Below, one piece after another: positions 17,941-26,443 of a DNA stretch of 64,000 nt. The DNA is from an uncultured Anderseniella sp. GTDB lineage: Bacteria > Pseudomonadota > Alphaproteobacteria > Rhizobiales > Aestuariivirgaceae. The notes under the pieces are model-generated. The model was not told where the DNA came from and searched no databases. It saw only the letters and a program-made list of their open reading frames with translations. Positions within the stretch are counted from its first letter, which is position 1. The number at the start of each line of letters is the position of its first letter. Made by a program: the position numbers and the translations under genes. The stretch is taken from contig CANKYU010000005.1 in NCBI GenBank assembly GCA_947488295.1, positions 124,001 through 188,000 of the forward strand, written 5' to 3'.

Positions 17941-18180
17941 CTACAAACCGTTGTGAGTACCGTCACACAGTGGTTCGCCGCCAGTGCGCTTGCAGGCGCA
18001 GAAGAACTTTCTGCCTGAAGCTTCAGCGGTCCATTTAACAGGCTGGAAACCGGTGCCGTCATGACTGCCGTCGCAGAACGGCTGTTTTGATGATTTCCCG
18101 CAAGCGCACCAGAAATAGTTTTTACCGGCTTCCACTTCGACTGCGATTGGTGCCCTGGCGGCGATGACTGGTTCGGTCAC
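17941..18180 (-). CDS. Double CDGSH iron-sulfur protein
   Basis: A 79-residue protein with two CDGSH zinc-finger-like motifs. The first is C25-x-C27 with C36 and H40 (CDGSH), the second C61-x-C63 with C72 and H76 (CDGTH). Each Cys3-His set can hold a redox-active [2Fe-2S] cluster. The GTG start at 18180 has GGAGG seven bases upstream, which excludes a long N-terminal extension. It is typical of the small bacterial tandem (class III, MiNT-like) CDGSH proteins. Role: electron or cluster transfer by family; partner unknown. Confidence 0.9.
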   Translation of the reverse strand: MTEPVIAARAPIAVEVEAGKNYFWCACGKSSKQPFCDGSHDGTGFQPVKWTAEASGRKFFCACKRTGGEPLCDGTHNGL

Positions 18181-18397
18181 GGTAATTCCTCCGGTATGGG
18201 TTGAATGGGATATCCTTACGCCAGCATGTATACCAGAAGAATCCGGAGAACCTGACAACAACGCCATGACATTCCCGTCATCCTGCAACTGGCTGCAACT
18301 GGCTGTTTGCCAGGCGGGGACATGACAACGCGGTTTTGGAGGCTGGTGGGTCTGCGGCGGTGGTGTTTTCACTACCGGACTTTGCCATTTACAGTTC

Positions 18398-18847
18398 TCA
18401 CTTGCGGGCGTTGCGACGGGCTTTGGAAATCTGTTCGGGTGTCATTCTCGACAGCAGGTATTCGTAACGGAATTTTGCCTCGTACCTGCCGCTGGACGCT
18501 GCAAGAAGGAGCCATTTGTGTGCCTTGACGAAATCGACCGGGACACCCTTGCCGCGGGCATAGGCATCACCGAGATGCATCTGTGCCTCGACGTTTCCCT
18601 GGGTGGCTGATTTTTTGAACCAGTACAGTGCCTGGTCAAAATTCCGAAGCTCGAGATACCTCACGCCGACAATGAGCTGCGAGGCAGCGTCGCCTTTCTG
18701 GGCACGCTTGAATCGCTGCGCAATCCCCACGGAACTGTCTTTCTGGGTCGTCGATTGCAGCCAATACGGATGCTGTGCCTGATCTGAGGCACCAGGTTGT
18801 GCTATCGATGACATAGCCACGAGCGAGGCTATGATGACACTGGTCAC
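18398..18847 (-). CDS. Exported Sel1-repeat protein
   Basis: A 149-residue protein from a GTG at 18847 with AGGAGAG upstream. It has a signal peptide (VTSVIIASLVAMSSIAQPGA) and then Sel1 repeats, the clearest being NFDQALYWFKKSATQGN and VDFVKAHKWLLLAASSG. The start at ATG 18880 is less likely because it lacks a binding site and lengthens the signal n-region. Sel1 proteins are helical scaffolds in envelope or signalling complexes. The end (MTPEQISKARRNARK) resembles that of the one-repeat protein at 2443-2730. Confidence 0.8.
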   Translation of the reverse strand: MTSVIIASLVAMSSIAQPGASDQAQHPYWLQSTTQKDSSVGIAQRFKRAQKGDAASQLIVGVRYLELRNFDQALYWFKKSATQGNVEAQMHLGDAYARGKGVPVDFVKAHKWLLLAASSGRYEAKFRYEYLLSRMTPEQISKARRNARK

Positions 18848-19023
18848 GGCATCTCTCCTGCTGTGGGAAAAAGGATGCACAACACCGGTCGAGTGGTCAA
18901 GCGCCCACGCCTAAAGTGTTGGTGGGAAACAGCGACGCCCGACAAAAACCAACCGCTGATTGTGCAAACATCAGTCGGTGTTGTATTGGATTGCGTGGCA
19001 GCCCGACCAGGTGGAGAGGATAA

Positions 19024-19404
19024 ATGCAGCGTAGTTTCACAAATGTGCTGAGTGGTGATGTGCAGAAGTCATCGGCGTTCTATGAAAACCTGCTTGGCAT
19101 GACGCGTCATTTCGATTCTGACTGGTTCATCATATTGACCCATCGCGACATAGAAGGCCTGGAGTTTGGTATCCTGCAGCGTGACCACGCGATTGTTCCG
19201 GCCGGCATTCGGGCAGCACCAGCGGGTGTCATCGTCACCTTTGTTGTGGCCGACTGTGACGAGGTCTACCGCAAGGCGATCGCAGCCAACGCGTCGGTGA
19301 TCGAGCCGCCCACGGACATGCCATATGGCCAGAGGCGGATGTTGCTGCACGATCCCGACGGCACGGTGCTGGACATAAGCGCACCGACTGCGCCGGTGGC
19401 GTGA
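19024..19404 (+). CDS. VOC family protein (glyoxalase/bleomycin resistance fold)
   Basis: A 126-residue single vicinal-oxygen-chelate module with two beta-alpha-beta-beta-beta units. FTNVLSGDVQKSSAFYENLLGM is the usual N-terminus (first ligand position here is Asn rather than His), and the end holds LLHDPDGTVLDIS. The start is ATG at 19024 behind GGAGAGG. Substrate unknown; these small proteins may bind metals, toxins or act in catabolism. Confidence 0.85.
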   Translation: MQRSFTNVLSGDVQKSSAFYENLLGMTRHFDSDWFIILTHRDIEGLEFGILQRDHAIVPAGIRAAPAGVIVTFVVADCDEVYRKAIAANASVIEPPTDMPYGQRRMLLHDPDGTVLDISAPTAPVA

Positions 19405-19759
19405 AACAATAAGCAGACAAGCCGTGGAACACGATCTGAACGGAACCATCAACAGGGATTGGCAAATCTGTTTGCGGCGGGATTTTGACTGTATTGTGCC
19501 GGTTTTAAAGCGGATGACGAGACAACCGGGCAGGCCGTCACATTTGATGCTCACTTTAACTTCGAACGATTATCGAGTCGTATCAGCCTGCATTCCGGTT
19601 CAGCTAGGGCAATGGGGTAACCGGCAATGCCTTGGTTGTGACGAAAATGTGCCGATTCGCCGATTTGAAACGCCACAATGTTGTATGCGTCGGCGAATGG
19701 CAGAACGCCGCGAACTCTTTCGCCTAAGGATATCGCCTCGGGTTTCCGGCACTGAAATT
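19405..19759. other. 355-base stretch with no supported gene
   Basis: An open + frame runs through it (19424-19996), but its product is Cys/Arg-rich without a recognised domain, and it overlaps the better-supported minus-strand glycine-zipper gene. No RNA gene or repeat was seen. Confidence 0.45.
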
Positions 19760-20047
19760 TCAGCTGTCGGCGTCTTGCTTGTTCTGCGCCTTCTTTTTGC
19801 TCGCACCGATGCCGGCCCCAACGGCAACTCCGATGGCCAGACCCAACCCCAGACCAGTGCCGATATCACCGAATGCCGCGCCAAAGACGGTGCCGAAACA
19901 GGTGCCAAGGGCGACACCGAGGCCGGTATAGTGGGTTACGGGGTCATCTGTCCTGATCGGACCGGTCATTGTGTCGCTCTGATATTCTGGAGTTGAAGCG
20001 GGAGCGCCTGTCGGTGCTTGCGTCGTTAGCGCCTGTTCCGACAACAA
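19760..20047 (-). CDS. Small glycine-zipper membrane protein
   Basis: Up to 95 residues. Residues about 42-80 form alternating Gly-rich hydrophobic helices (TGLGVALGTCFGTVFGAAFG, then GTGLGLGLAIGVAVGAGIG), a glycine-zipper pattern of membrane-inserted or outer-membrane-associated proteins. A basic tail (SKKKAQNK) follows. The start is uncertain: TTG at 20047 gives the full frame but lacks a clear binding site; ATG at 19969 would leave 69 residues with the whole zipper. Function unknown. Confidence 0.62.
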   Translation of the reverse strand: MLSEQALTTQAPTGAPASTPEYQSDTMTGPIRTDDPVTHYTGLGVALGTCFGTVFGAAFGDIGTGLGLGLAIGVAVGAGIGASKKKAQNKQDADS

Positions 20048-20247
20048 GTCTGTATAACTAACAGATTATTGCAGCAGCAATGTGCCTTGGCGGACGGGGC
20101 CATTGTAAAGCGCTGCCGCCGGATATATGACAACTGTCGGGCGGAACTTTTGATGGAAGCTGTTTGACCTTGGTGACACCAGGCGTGGCTTCCAGGCAGA
20201 ACTGTCTCCGCAGAAAATGATCATTTACCTGTAAGCGGCTGACCAGG

Positions 20248-21297
20248 TTGAAACTTCTGAGAGCAAAAGATCTTGCGAGCGAACTGACAGTCGTCAGTGG
20301 TGAATTTGATCGGGACAAGCTATCGCTTTTCTCGCCCGTAAGGGACGAGATGTATTTTTTGCCAAGCTTCCTGGAACATCACAGAGCAATCGGCGTCGAA
20401 CAGTTCCTGTTTCTTGATGACGGTTCCATCGACGGGACCGCATCGTTTCTCTCAGATCAGCCGGATTGTGTCGTCCTTCGTATGCCGTTGCGCTTCGGGC
20501 AAGTCATTGCCTACAAGCCGAGGAACCGGAGACTTGCTATAAATAGAGCCGGGATCCTGATGAAAAACGAGATTCCCGAATTGCTGCTGAGGGACAAATT
20601 CGTCTTGTATCTGGATGCGGATGAGTTTCTGTTCCTGCCGCCCGGCGTCACCTCGGTTCGTGATGTTATCGAACGCGTTGAGTGCATCGGCGAAACCAGT
20701 GTGGGTGCATCAGTAGTCGAATTCTTTCCACATGGGATTTCTGATATTGCAACGAAATTCGTGCCACGCACTCTCGCAGATTTGCTGCGCGAATATCCGT
20801 ATTTCGACGCTTCTCAACTGATCAGGTTGAGGCACAAGAAGGATCCGGAGTTGATCGGAGACTCAAAGTCGATGAGCCTGGCGCGGCACTTTTGCCCCGA
20901 TGCCGGGAAACGCCCCATAGATGATTTCCTTCAGAGGCTGCAAAGGCCGAGAGAGTTCCTGAGAAAGCCAAGGCAGTTGGGTGTGTCGTCCCGTTTCAAA
21001 ACTCCGATTTTGCTGCACAATGACACAAGCTTCCAGATCGGATCGCACAGATCCTCTCCACCTGCGTGTTTTGACATTCTGCTGACTATTGGACACTTCG
21101 TCTTCACCTCCAACCTCAATGCAAAAATCGAACGGGCGCTCAAGTGGAAATCGCACAATGCGGGTGCGGTGAAATACAGCCACTACGTGTCTTTGTGTGA
21201 TGCGATGAAGCGGGTGGATGGTTCATTTGTAACGTCAGACAGCGTCAAGTTTGAAAGCACCTCACAGTTTCTGGATCATGAACTGATGAAATGGTAG
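20248..21297 (+). CDS. Family 2-type glycosyltransferase
   Basis: A 349-residue GT-A fold protein. The start SLFSPVRDEMYFLPSFLEHH and FLFLDDGSIDGT give the nucleotide-sugar site, and YLDADEFLF carries the metal-binding DxD; this is the Glyco_tranf_2_4/GT92-like group. The TTG at 20248 has only a weak AGG before it, but no later start keeps the conserved N-terminus. Base composition is visibly less GC-rich than the neighbours, and the gene stands alone among orphan genes, so horizontal acquisition is plausible. The acceptor is unknown. Confidence 0.82.
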   Translation: MKLLRAKDLASELTVVSGEFDRDKLSLFSPVRDEMYFLPSFLEHHRAIGVEQFLFLDDGSIDGTASFLSDQPDCVVLRMPLRFGQVIAYKPRNRRLAINRAGILMKNEIPELLLRDKFVLYLDADEFLFLPPGVTSVRDVIERVECIGETSVGASVVEFFPHGISDIATKFVPRTLADLLREYPYFDASQLIRLRHKKDPELIGDSKSMSLARHFCPDAGKRPIDDFLQRLQRPREFLRKPRQLGVSSRFKTPILLHNDTSFQIGSHRSSPPACFDILLTIGHFVFTSNLNAKIERALKWKSHNAGAVKYSHYVSLCDAMKRVDGSFVTSDSVKFESTSQFLDHELMKW

Positions 21298-21389
21298 ACG
21301 GCTGCGAGTTTGTTGGCGTGCCGGTTCGTCTGAAGGTGGACAACTTAAACAACCAGCCGTCATGGCACAAAGCTGGCAAGCTGGTCACA

Positions 21390-21857
21390 TCATGAGCTGG
21401 AACAATCAAAAAAGCTGCTGATCAACGGCCAATTACACATAGTGCTCTGGCAGTTCCCCGGTGCGGTCTGGAGTTTGGCCAGCGGTCTGTTGTTCCTGCT
21501 GACGATGCTGTCAACCACTGTCCATCCATGATGGGTGGGGCTTTGTTCACTACAGTGGTGTCGGGTGTGGCGGAACTGTTTGATCTTTATCTTGGTCCAA
21601 CCCCAGCTTGTGGCCCGTCCAAGGAACCTTCTTTTGTACGACAGTACCTTGCTATGGCAGTCGACTCTCACGTGGAGCATCTCTACCCGATTTTCCACTT
21701 TGACAGGCAGGGTTCTGTTGTATCCCGCCGCCCAGTTCCTGAAGCCATCGCACAGTGTTTCTGGTTTTGCATGGGACGGCGACGCGAGACCAAAGATGAA
21801 CAGGGTTGCCGCAAAGGCCGTGGCCAATCTTCCTGCGATGTAACTGGATTTTGTCAC
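21390..21857 (-). CDS. Exported Cys-containing protein of unknown function
   Basis: A 155-residue protein from GTG at 21857, with GGGAGGG seven bases upstream. A signal peptide (SYIAGRLATAFAATLFIFGLASPSHA) is followed by a basic mature part with five cysteines (for example ETLCDGF, VDCHSK, HHCSEQ). The C-terminus after about residue 130 is poorly structured and looks less coding-like. No domain was recognised. Base composition is lower in GC, like the adjacent glycosyltransferase. Confidence 0.6.
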   Translation of the reverse strand: MTKSSYIAGRLATAFAATLFIFGLASPSHAKPETLCDGFRNWAAGYNRTLPVKVENRVEMLHVRVDCHSKVLSYKRRFLGRATSWGWTKIKIKQFRHTRHHCSEQSPTHHGWTVVDSIVSRNNRPLAKLQTAPGNCQSTMCNWPLISSFFDCSSS

Positions 21858-22050
21858 GTTGTGGCCCTCCCTGATGAGACCATCCGGGTACGGTACACAC
21901 ATCAAGGGGTGGTGGATCAAGATACATCGTCCGGCTTGGTGCACCGCGTGTTAACGAAAGATGCAGATATTGATCAATTGAGCCGTGATCCGGTTGCTGA
22001 ACCAGCAGACGGTGTCGCCTCATCGAAAGTATTACTGAAGGCCCTGTGCC

Positions 22051-22323
22051 ATGACGATTGAGTTTGCATTATTAACTTTTTGCATGACGTTCGCTGTTGC
22101 AGGGTATGCCATGTTTTCGGGGCTTGCTTTGCGGACCTGGTCACCCAACTGGAAGCACCAGGCACTGCCGTATCTCTCGTGGTCGGTGAGTTTTGCAATT
22201 ATCACCACAACGCCCGGGCTGCGTTTCATGTTGCCGGGTGCGCTGTTCTTACTGGCGTGTGTCGTGCTCGTACATCTCCTGATGTATTGGGCGTACTGTC
22301 TTGAAATGCGAGTTGACGAATGA
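22051..22323 (+). CDS. Small membrane protein of unknown function
   Basis: A 90-residue protein with three hydrophobic segments at about residues 3-25, 40-58 and 60-82 and a short acidic C-terminus (EMRVDE). The start is ATG at 22051 with AAGG upstream. Monocistronic by spacing. No family was recognised. Confidence 0.6.
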   Translation: MTIEFALLTFCMTFAVAGYAMFSGLALRTWSPNWKHQALPYLSWSVSFAIITTTPGLRFMLPGALFLLACVVLVHLLMYWAYCLEMRVDE

Positions 22324-22489
22324 AGAAACAATCGTCCGGGGATCATCGTTTTCGCTTGGTTGTCCTGAACTAAATTCAAGCCGCACGGAATAACATTGCC
22401 GACAGGTAGCGCATTCACGCCCGGCGGCGGGCGAACCGAGTGGTGGCACAATGCTCGCCATACCTGCTGCCGCGCAAGGTTCTCGTGAC

Positions 22490-23329
22490 TTACTCTGCAT
22501 TCGCAACTTCGACATTCCATCGGACAAATGAGTTGAAAAGCGCTTCCTGGTGCTGACTGTTGCTGGCAGGGGCGAGGCCTGTCTCCTGAAGATAGGATTG
22601 AAACGATTCAAACAGTTGCTGCCGCGTTGCGGCTGACCCCGGTGTTTCCGGACCGGCGGTCTGCTGTCGAACAGGAGCTGCGTCTTCAGCCCGAACCTGC
22701 TGGTTCGCATCCGATGGCTTAACAACCCAGTTTCCATTGGCGATATCCGACAGTGCCTTCGCATTTGCGGAAGTAACCTGATTGTTGTGCGGTGCGTCAG
22801 TGGACGCTTCCGGTGCGCTGATGCTGGATGTTGCCTGTGTTGTCGCCGGTGCCTGGAAATGAGAACTGGCGGCAGTGACATTGTCGTCTGTTCCCAGATA
22901 GTAGACGAGGGCAAACGTGGCGCAGCAGGCAACAAGCAGCGAACCTGCGAAAAGGCCTGTCTGGGCGCTGACGCCGCCATCAGCATCATTGTTGCGGCTG
23001 TGCTGCGCCATTGCCGAAGACATCCGCCGCTGAAACATCTCCTCGCGGCCAACCGAAGGTCTTGTTGGTATCGGGGCACGTGATGTGGGGTGACGATAAT
23101 GTGGTGGTGGTGCAGTGGGGCGCGGGAGCCCGGCCACGTGGACGGGCATCGCCGGCTTGTTCTGCTCAGCATAAGGATTTGCATGCACCGGCTGGTGTTG
23201 TGGGTGGATGGGTCTCGATGCCGGATTGTTGTGGGGATGCTTACCACCGCGCTGATCATTCAGCCGGATCAGCTCGGCCAGCGCCTGCCTGAAGTCATCA
23301 ACGCCTTCATTGTGCCGGTTCCTGCTCAT
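22490..23329 (-). CDS. Single-pass membrane protein with Pro/His-rich cytoplasmic region
   Basis: A 279-residue protein. An N-terminal charged helix (VDDFRQALAELIRLND) is followed by a Pro/His/Asn-rich disordered region to about residue 115, one membrane helix at about 124-145 (GLFAGSLLVACCATFALVYYLG), and a Ser/Thr/Ala-rich region that should be periplasmic. The end is a predicted helix (ATRQQLFESFQSYLQETG). A longer frame overlapping it on the same strand (22249-23259) is Arg/Ser-rich and less protein-like. Function unknown. Confidence 0.65.
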   Translation of the reverse strand: MSRNRHNEGVDDFRQALAELIRLNDQRGGKHPHNNPASRPIHPQHQPVHANPYAEQNKPAMPVHVAGLPRPTAPPPHYRHPTSRAPIPTRPSVGREEMFQRRMSSAMAQHSRNNDADGGVSAQTGLFAGSLLVACCATFALVYYLGTDDNVTAASSHFQAPATTQATSSISAPEASTDAPHNNQVTSANAKALSDIANGNWVVKPSDANQQVRAEDAAPVRQQTAGPETPGSAATRQQLFESFQSYLQETGLAPASNSQHQEALFNSFVRWNVEVANAE

Positions 23330-23548
23330 TACACTGCTTCCCTGTGCCGGCCATGGCTTTGGTGATCAGCTTGTCGTGGCGTGGATTGCTGATCTCTGCA
23401 GAAAACGCCGACATGGCCATAAAGAGCCGCCCCATACGCTCAGTGTAAGGTATTTAAAAAGATAGATCAAAAACTGAAGCAAATCGGGTTAAATTGTGTT
23501 GATAGCCGGCATTGAACCAGTTCTGGTGCAACAAGAAGGAAGCGGCAC

Positions 23549-23713
23549 ATGACGCCACTACAGAAGATGCCGGTCATTGCGGAGCAGTTTCGAAGCAGAA
23601 GCCCGGAGACACCGGATCACTGGATCATAGCCTTCATTCATAAAGTTCTGCGGTTGAACGCAGAAGGTAGCAGTGTTTGCGTAGCGATTTCAAAACCACA
23701 GAAAGACACCTGA
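23549..23713 (+). CDS. Very small ORF (54 aa), possible first gene of a two-gene unit
   Basis: ATG at 23549 is preceded by GAAGGA at an eight-base distance. The product (start MTPLQKMPVIAEQF, end VAISKPQKDT) has an amphipathic middle and no signal peptide. It ends three bases before the next small ORF, which favours a small operon. No homology was recognised; coding status is tentative. Confidence 0.4.
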   Translation: MTPLQKMPVIAEQFRSRSPETPDHWIIAFIHKVLRLNAEGSSVCVAISKPQKDT

Positions 23714-23716
23714 TCC

Positions 23717-23893
23717 GTGGCAAAAATCGAAATAGCGGCAATTGTCTTCGTATTCGGATCAATAGTTGCGCACATCTACCGGCTTCACGATCAACTGCCA
23801 ATGTGGGCAAATGTGGTGTGGGGCATCGCGTTTCTCGCAACGTTCCTGGTCTTCTTGTGGAAGAATTTCAAACCCGCCAAGAAGGACAGCTAA
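23717..23893 (+). CDS. Small two-helix membrane protein (58 aa)
   Basis: GTG at 23717 to TAA at 23891-23893. It has two hydrophobic segments (IEIAAIVFVFGSIVAHIY and MWANVVWGIAFLATFLVFLW) separated by a short polar loop, and a basic tail (KNFKPAKKDS), a classic positive-inside hairpin. The well-formed topology argues it is real despite its size. No ribosome binding site is obvious; coupling to the ORF ending three bases upstream could explain this. Function unknown. Confidence 0.58.
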   Translation: MAKIEIAAIVFVFGSIVAHIYRLHDQLPMWANVVWGIAFLATFLVFLWKNFKPAKKDS

Positions 23894-24141
23894 CCGGCAA
23901 GTGCCGGAAGAAAGACAAAGCAGGGCAGGCGGGTGTTGGAACCTCCGTTTGTCTGGTTACTTGCTACCCTATATCCACCACTCACAACATGTTCGGAACC
24001 GATTTGAATGTGGCGCCAATTTGAACGCAGGCAAATTTCCGGACCATACCCGGCTCACTGTCGGGTGGAGGACAGATGGGAGAGCAGGCAACCGAGCTAA
24101 ACAACATTGTTGTTTCAAATCATTTATATACGGGAGTTTGC

Positions 24142-24232
24142 TGGCGGAGACGGAGGGATTCGAACCCTCGATACGCTTTTGACGTATACTCCCTTAGCAG
24201 GGGAGCGCCTTCGACCACTCGGCCACGTCTCC
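24142..24232 (-). tRNA. tRNA-Ser (anticodon GCU), CCA encoded
   Basis: On the minus strand the acceptor arms GGAGACG and CGTCTCC pair, with a long class II variable arm (TATACG with CGTAT), T-loop GGTTCGAATCC and anticodon GCT at 24196-24198 in a seven-base loop. Discriminator G is followed by genomic CCA (24142-24144). It decodes AGC/AGU. Confidence 0.95.
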
Positions 24233-24318
24233 TTACCACCAACGAAATGCTGTATGCCTGCGAACGGTGCGGGTTTCAAGTACCTCGCCCTGGAAAACTC
24301 GCAACCGCCTGAATGATT

Positions 24319-25146
24319 TCACTCCAGCTTGATGATCTGGCCGTCGCGGGCGGCACTTGCGCCGGCAAAAACCTTGTGCGCCATGGCTTCGATCGCCTCA
24401 AGCTGACTGTCGGTGCGCTCCGGCGCGTGATGGAACAGCAACAATTGCCTGACGCCAGCCTTCTGGGCGAATTCGCAAGCCTTGCGCCAGGTTGAATGGC
24501 CAAATCCCGTTTTCTTGGAAGGATACTCGTCGTCGGTGTACATGGCATCATAGACCAGCACGTCGGCGCCGGAGGCAAACTGTGTCAGGCGGGCATCCAC
24601 TTCGTCATCGCCGTGTTCATGGTCGGACCAGTACACAAATGAATGCTTGCCATCGGTAACGCGCCAGGCGAAGCAGCCGCCGGGATGGTTGGTTGCGCAT
24701 GACACGGCCGTATTGCCGTTGCCCAGATCAACCTCCGCCCCTTCCTTCACATCATAGAAATTCATGTTGGCCTGCATGATGTCGAGCGACACCGGCAAAT
24801 ACGGCTCGCGCATGAAGTCGGAAATGATGTCATGGGTGCAGGGGTTGCTGTTGGTATGGCCTGAGTAAAGATGCAACTGCATGTCGGCCTTGTAGACGGG
24901 ATAGAAGAACGGCAGGCCCATGATGTGATCATAGTGCCCGTGAGAGAGCAGCAGGTTGGCAACCTTGGTGCCGCGTTTGAGAAGCTCTGTTCCCAGTTCA
25001 CGAATGCCGGAGCCTGCATCAATGATAATGACGTTATCGTTGATGTTGATCTCAACGCACGCGGTTGAACCGCCGAACCTGAGATGATCGGGGCTGGATA
25101 CAGGGATGGAACCTCTACAGCCCCAGATCTTAATTTCAAAACTCAT
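24319..25146 (-). CDS. MBL-fold metallo-hydrolase
   Basis: A 275-residue metallo-beta-lactamase-fold hydrolase. It has the binuclear metal motif SHGHYDH (H69, H71, D73, H74), later ligands in TNHPGG (His), DHEHGDDE and YDAMY (Asp), and a C-terminal HHAPERTD. The opening IWGCRGSIPVSSPDHLRFGGSTACVE, split here only for description, is typical of the phosphodiesterase-like group related to PhnP and RNase Z. A phosphodiesterase role is likely; the substrate is unknown. The start is ATG at 25146 (TTG at 25152 is possible). Confidence 0.87.
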   Translation of the reverse strand: MSFEIKIWGCRGSIPVSSPDHLRFGGSTACVEININDNVIIIDAGSGIRELGTELLKRGTKVANLLLSHGHYDHIMGLPFFYPVYKADMQLHLYSGHTNSNPCTHDIISDFMREPYLPVSLDIMQANMNFYDVKEGAEVDLGNGNTAVSCATNHPGGCFAWRVTDGKHSFVYWSDHEHGDDEVDARLTQFASGADVLVYDAMYTDDEYPSKKTGFGHSTWRKACEFAQKAGVRQLLLFHHAPERTDSQLEAIEAMAHKVFAGASAARDGQIIKLE

Positions 25147-25179
25147 CCGCAACCCACTCGTGTTGAATTGGCAGTCGTT

Positions 25180-26355
25180 TTACGCCTGCGCCTGATAGTG
25201 GCCCAGCCGCTGCGCAGCGTCTTCCATCAAACTGACATCCACATTTGCAAAAGCGAGCCTCAAATAGCCGTCCTGTTCTGGCCCGAACATTGAACCCGGT
25301 AGTGTAAGCACACCACAATGTTGTGCAAGACCCATCGCAACATCGCGCGCGTCATGGTTTACATAGGGATGGGCGAGATACGCAAAGAATGCGCCGGAAC
25401 TGACAATCCGGTATCTTGGGGCATATTTCGCAAGCGCGCTCCTCATGGCTGCCAGCCGGTCTGCCATCATCAGGCGCTTCTGCTGCTTCCAGTGATCCAG
25501 ATGCTGCAGGCCGAAAAGGGCTGCCCTTTGACCGGTGTGGGGTGCGCATATGGCAACGCAGTCGATGATTTTCTCAACAGCCTCGATCATCTGCGGGCCG
25601 GCAATCAGGGATCCCACACGTGCACCGGTCAGCGCATAGACCTTGGAAAACGAATACAGCTGCACGAAGGTTTCCTGCCAGTCTTCCCGCGCAAAAAGGT
25701 TGTGCGCAGGTGAGGCTGGATCAAGGAAATCCTTATATGTTTCGTCCAGCAGCAGAGCAATCTTCAGGTGCTGGCAGGCATCAAAGAATGCATCGAGCAG
25801 ATCAGGTGGATAGACGGCCCCTGTGGGATTGTTGGGGCTGATCAGCACAACGGCGCGGGTTCGCGCATCGCAAGTCGCTGCCAGATCCTCAGGCCGGGGA
25901 AGAGCATCGTTTTCGTGAATTGCAGGGATGGAGCGCACTTCAATTCCCTGCATCTCCAGCCACATCTGGTTGTTGAAATACCACGGTGCTGCCAGGATGA
26001 TGTTGTCGCCAGGCTTGGCCAGCGCCATGACAGCAGCGCAAAACGCCTGGTTGCAGCCCGCGGTTATGGCAACATCTGCGGACCTCACCGTGCCGCGATA
26101 GGCGCAACTCATGTGGGCGGCAAGTGCCTCGCGCAGTTCCGGTATGCCAAGTATGTCGGTGTATAGATTCGCACTGCCGTCCTGCATGCATCTGGCCACG
26201 TGGTCGGCGAGTTCCGGAGCCGGCAGGTAACTTGGCACGGCCTGGGACAGGTTGATCGCGGGCAGGTTGGACAAATTGCCTTCAAGCCAACTGGCGGATT
26301 CCGCGATGGGTGGTGCCGAAACTTTCCCGACAAACGGATTGAGAAGATAGGTCAT
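25180..26355 (-). CDS. PLP-dependent class I/II aminotransferase
   Basis: A 391-residue fold-type I aminotransferase. It has NNPTG at 175-179, D204 (LLLDETY) for the pyridine nitrogen, Lys238 as PLP Schiff base (YSFSKVYALTGAR), and a substrate carboxylate-binding Arg near the C-terminus (YLRLAFANV). The start is ATG at 26355. A long upstream extension is Cys-rich and unlikely. Nearest characterised groups are aspartate/methionine-type transaminases, but specificity cannot be set. It lies 34 bases upstream of the MBL gene in the same direction. Confidence 0.9.
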   Translation of the reverse strand: MTYLLNPFVGKVSAPPIAESASWLEGNLSNLPAINLSQAVPSYLPAPELADHVARCMQDGSANLYTDILGIPELREALAAHMSCAYRGTVRSADVAITAGCNQAFCAAVMALAKPGDNIILAAPWYFNNQMWLEMQGIEVRSIPAIHENDALPRPEDLAATCDARTRAVVLISPNNPTGAVYPPDLLDAFFDACQHLKIALLLDETYKDFLDPASPAHNLFAREDWQETFVQLYSFSKVYALTGARVGSLIAGPQMIEAVEKIIDCVAICAPHTGQRAALFGLQHLDHWKQQKRLMMADRLAAMRSALAKYAPRYRIVSSGAFFAYLAHPYVNHDARDVAMGLAQHCGVLTLPGSMFGPEQDGYLRLAFANVDVSLMEDAAQRLGHYQAQA

Positions 26356-26443
26356 TGATGGCTGGTTACTATGGCGGTCAGAGAATGAAGCGACTATGGT
26401 TTGAACAAGCAAGTCCGTGGAACAATAGTTATTACAGCCTGAT

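Noticed and set aside
19424..19996. A 190-codon plus-strand frame
   Set aside because: No recognised domain, overlaps the minus-strand glycine-zipper gene and has unusual Cys/Arg content.
22249..23259. A 336-codon minus-strand frame overlapping the single-pass membrane protein
   Set aside because: Its product is Arg/Ser/His-rich and has no membrane segment or domain, whereas the frame at 22490-23329 gives a coherent topology.
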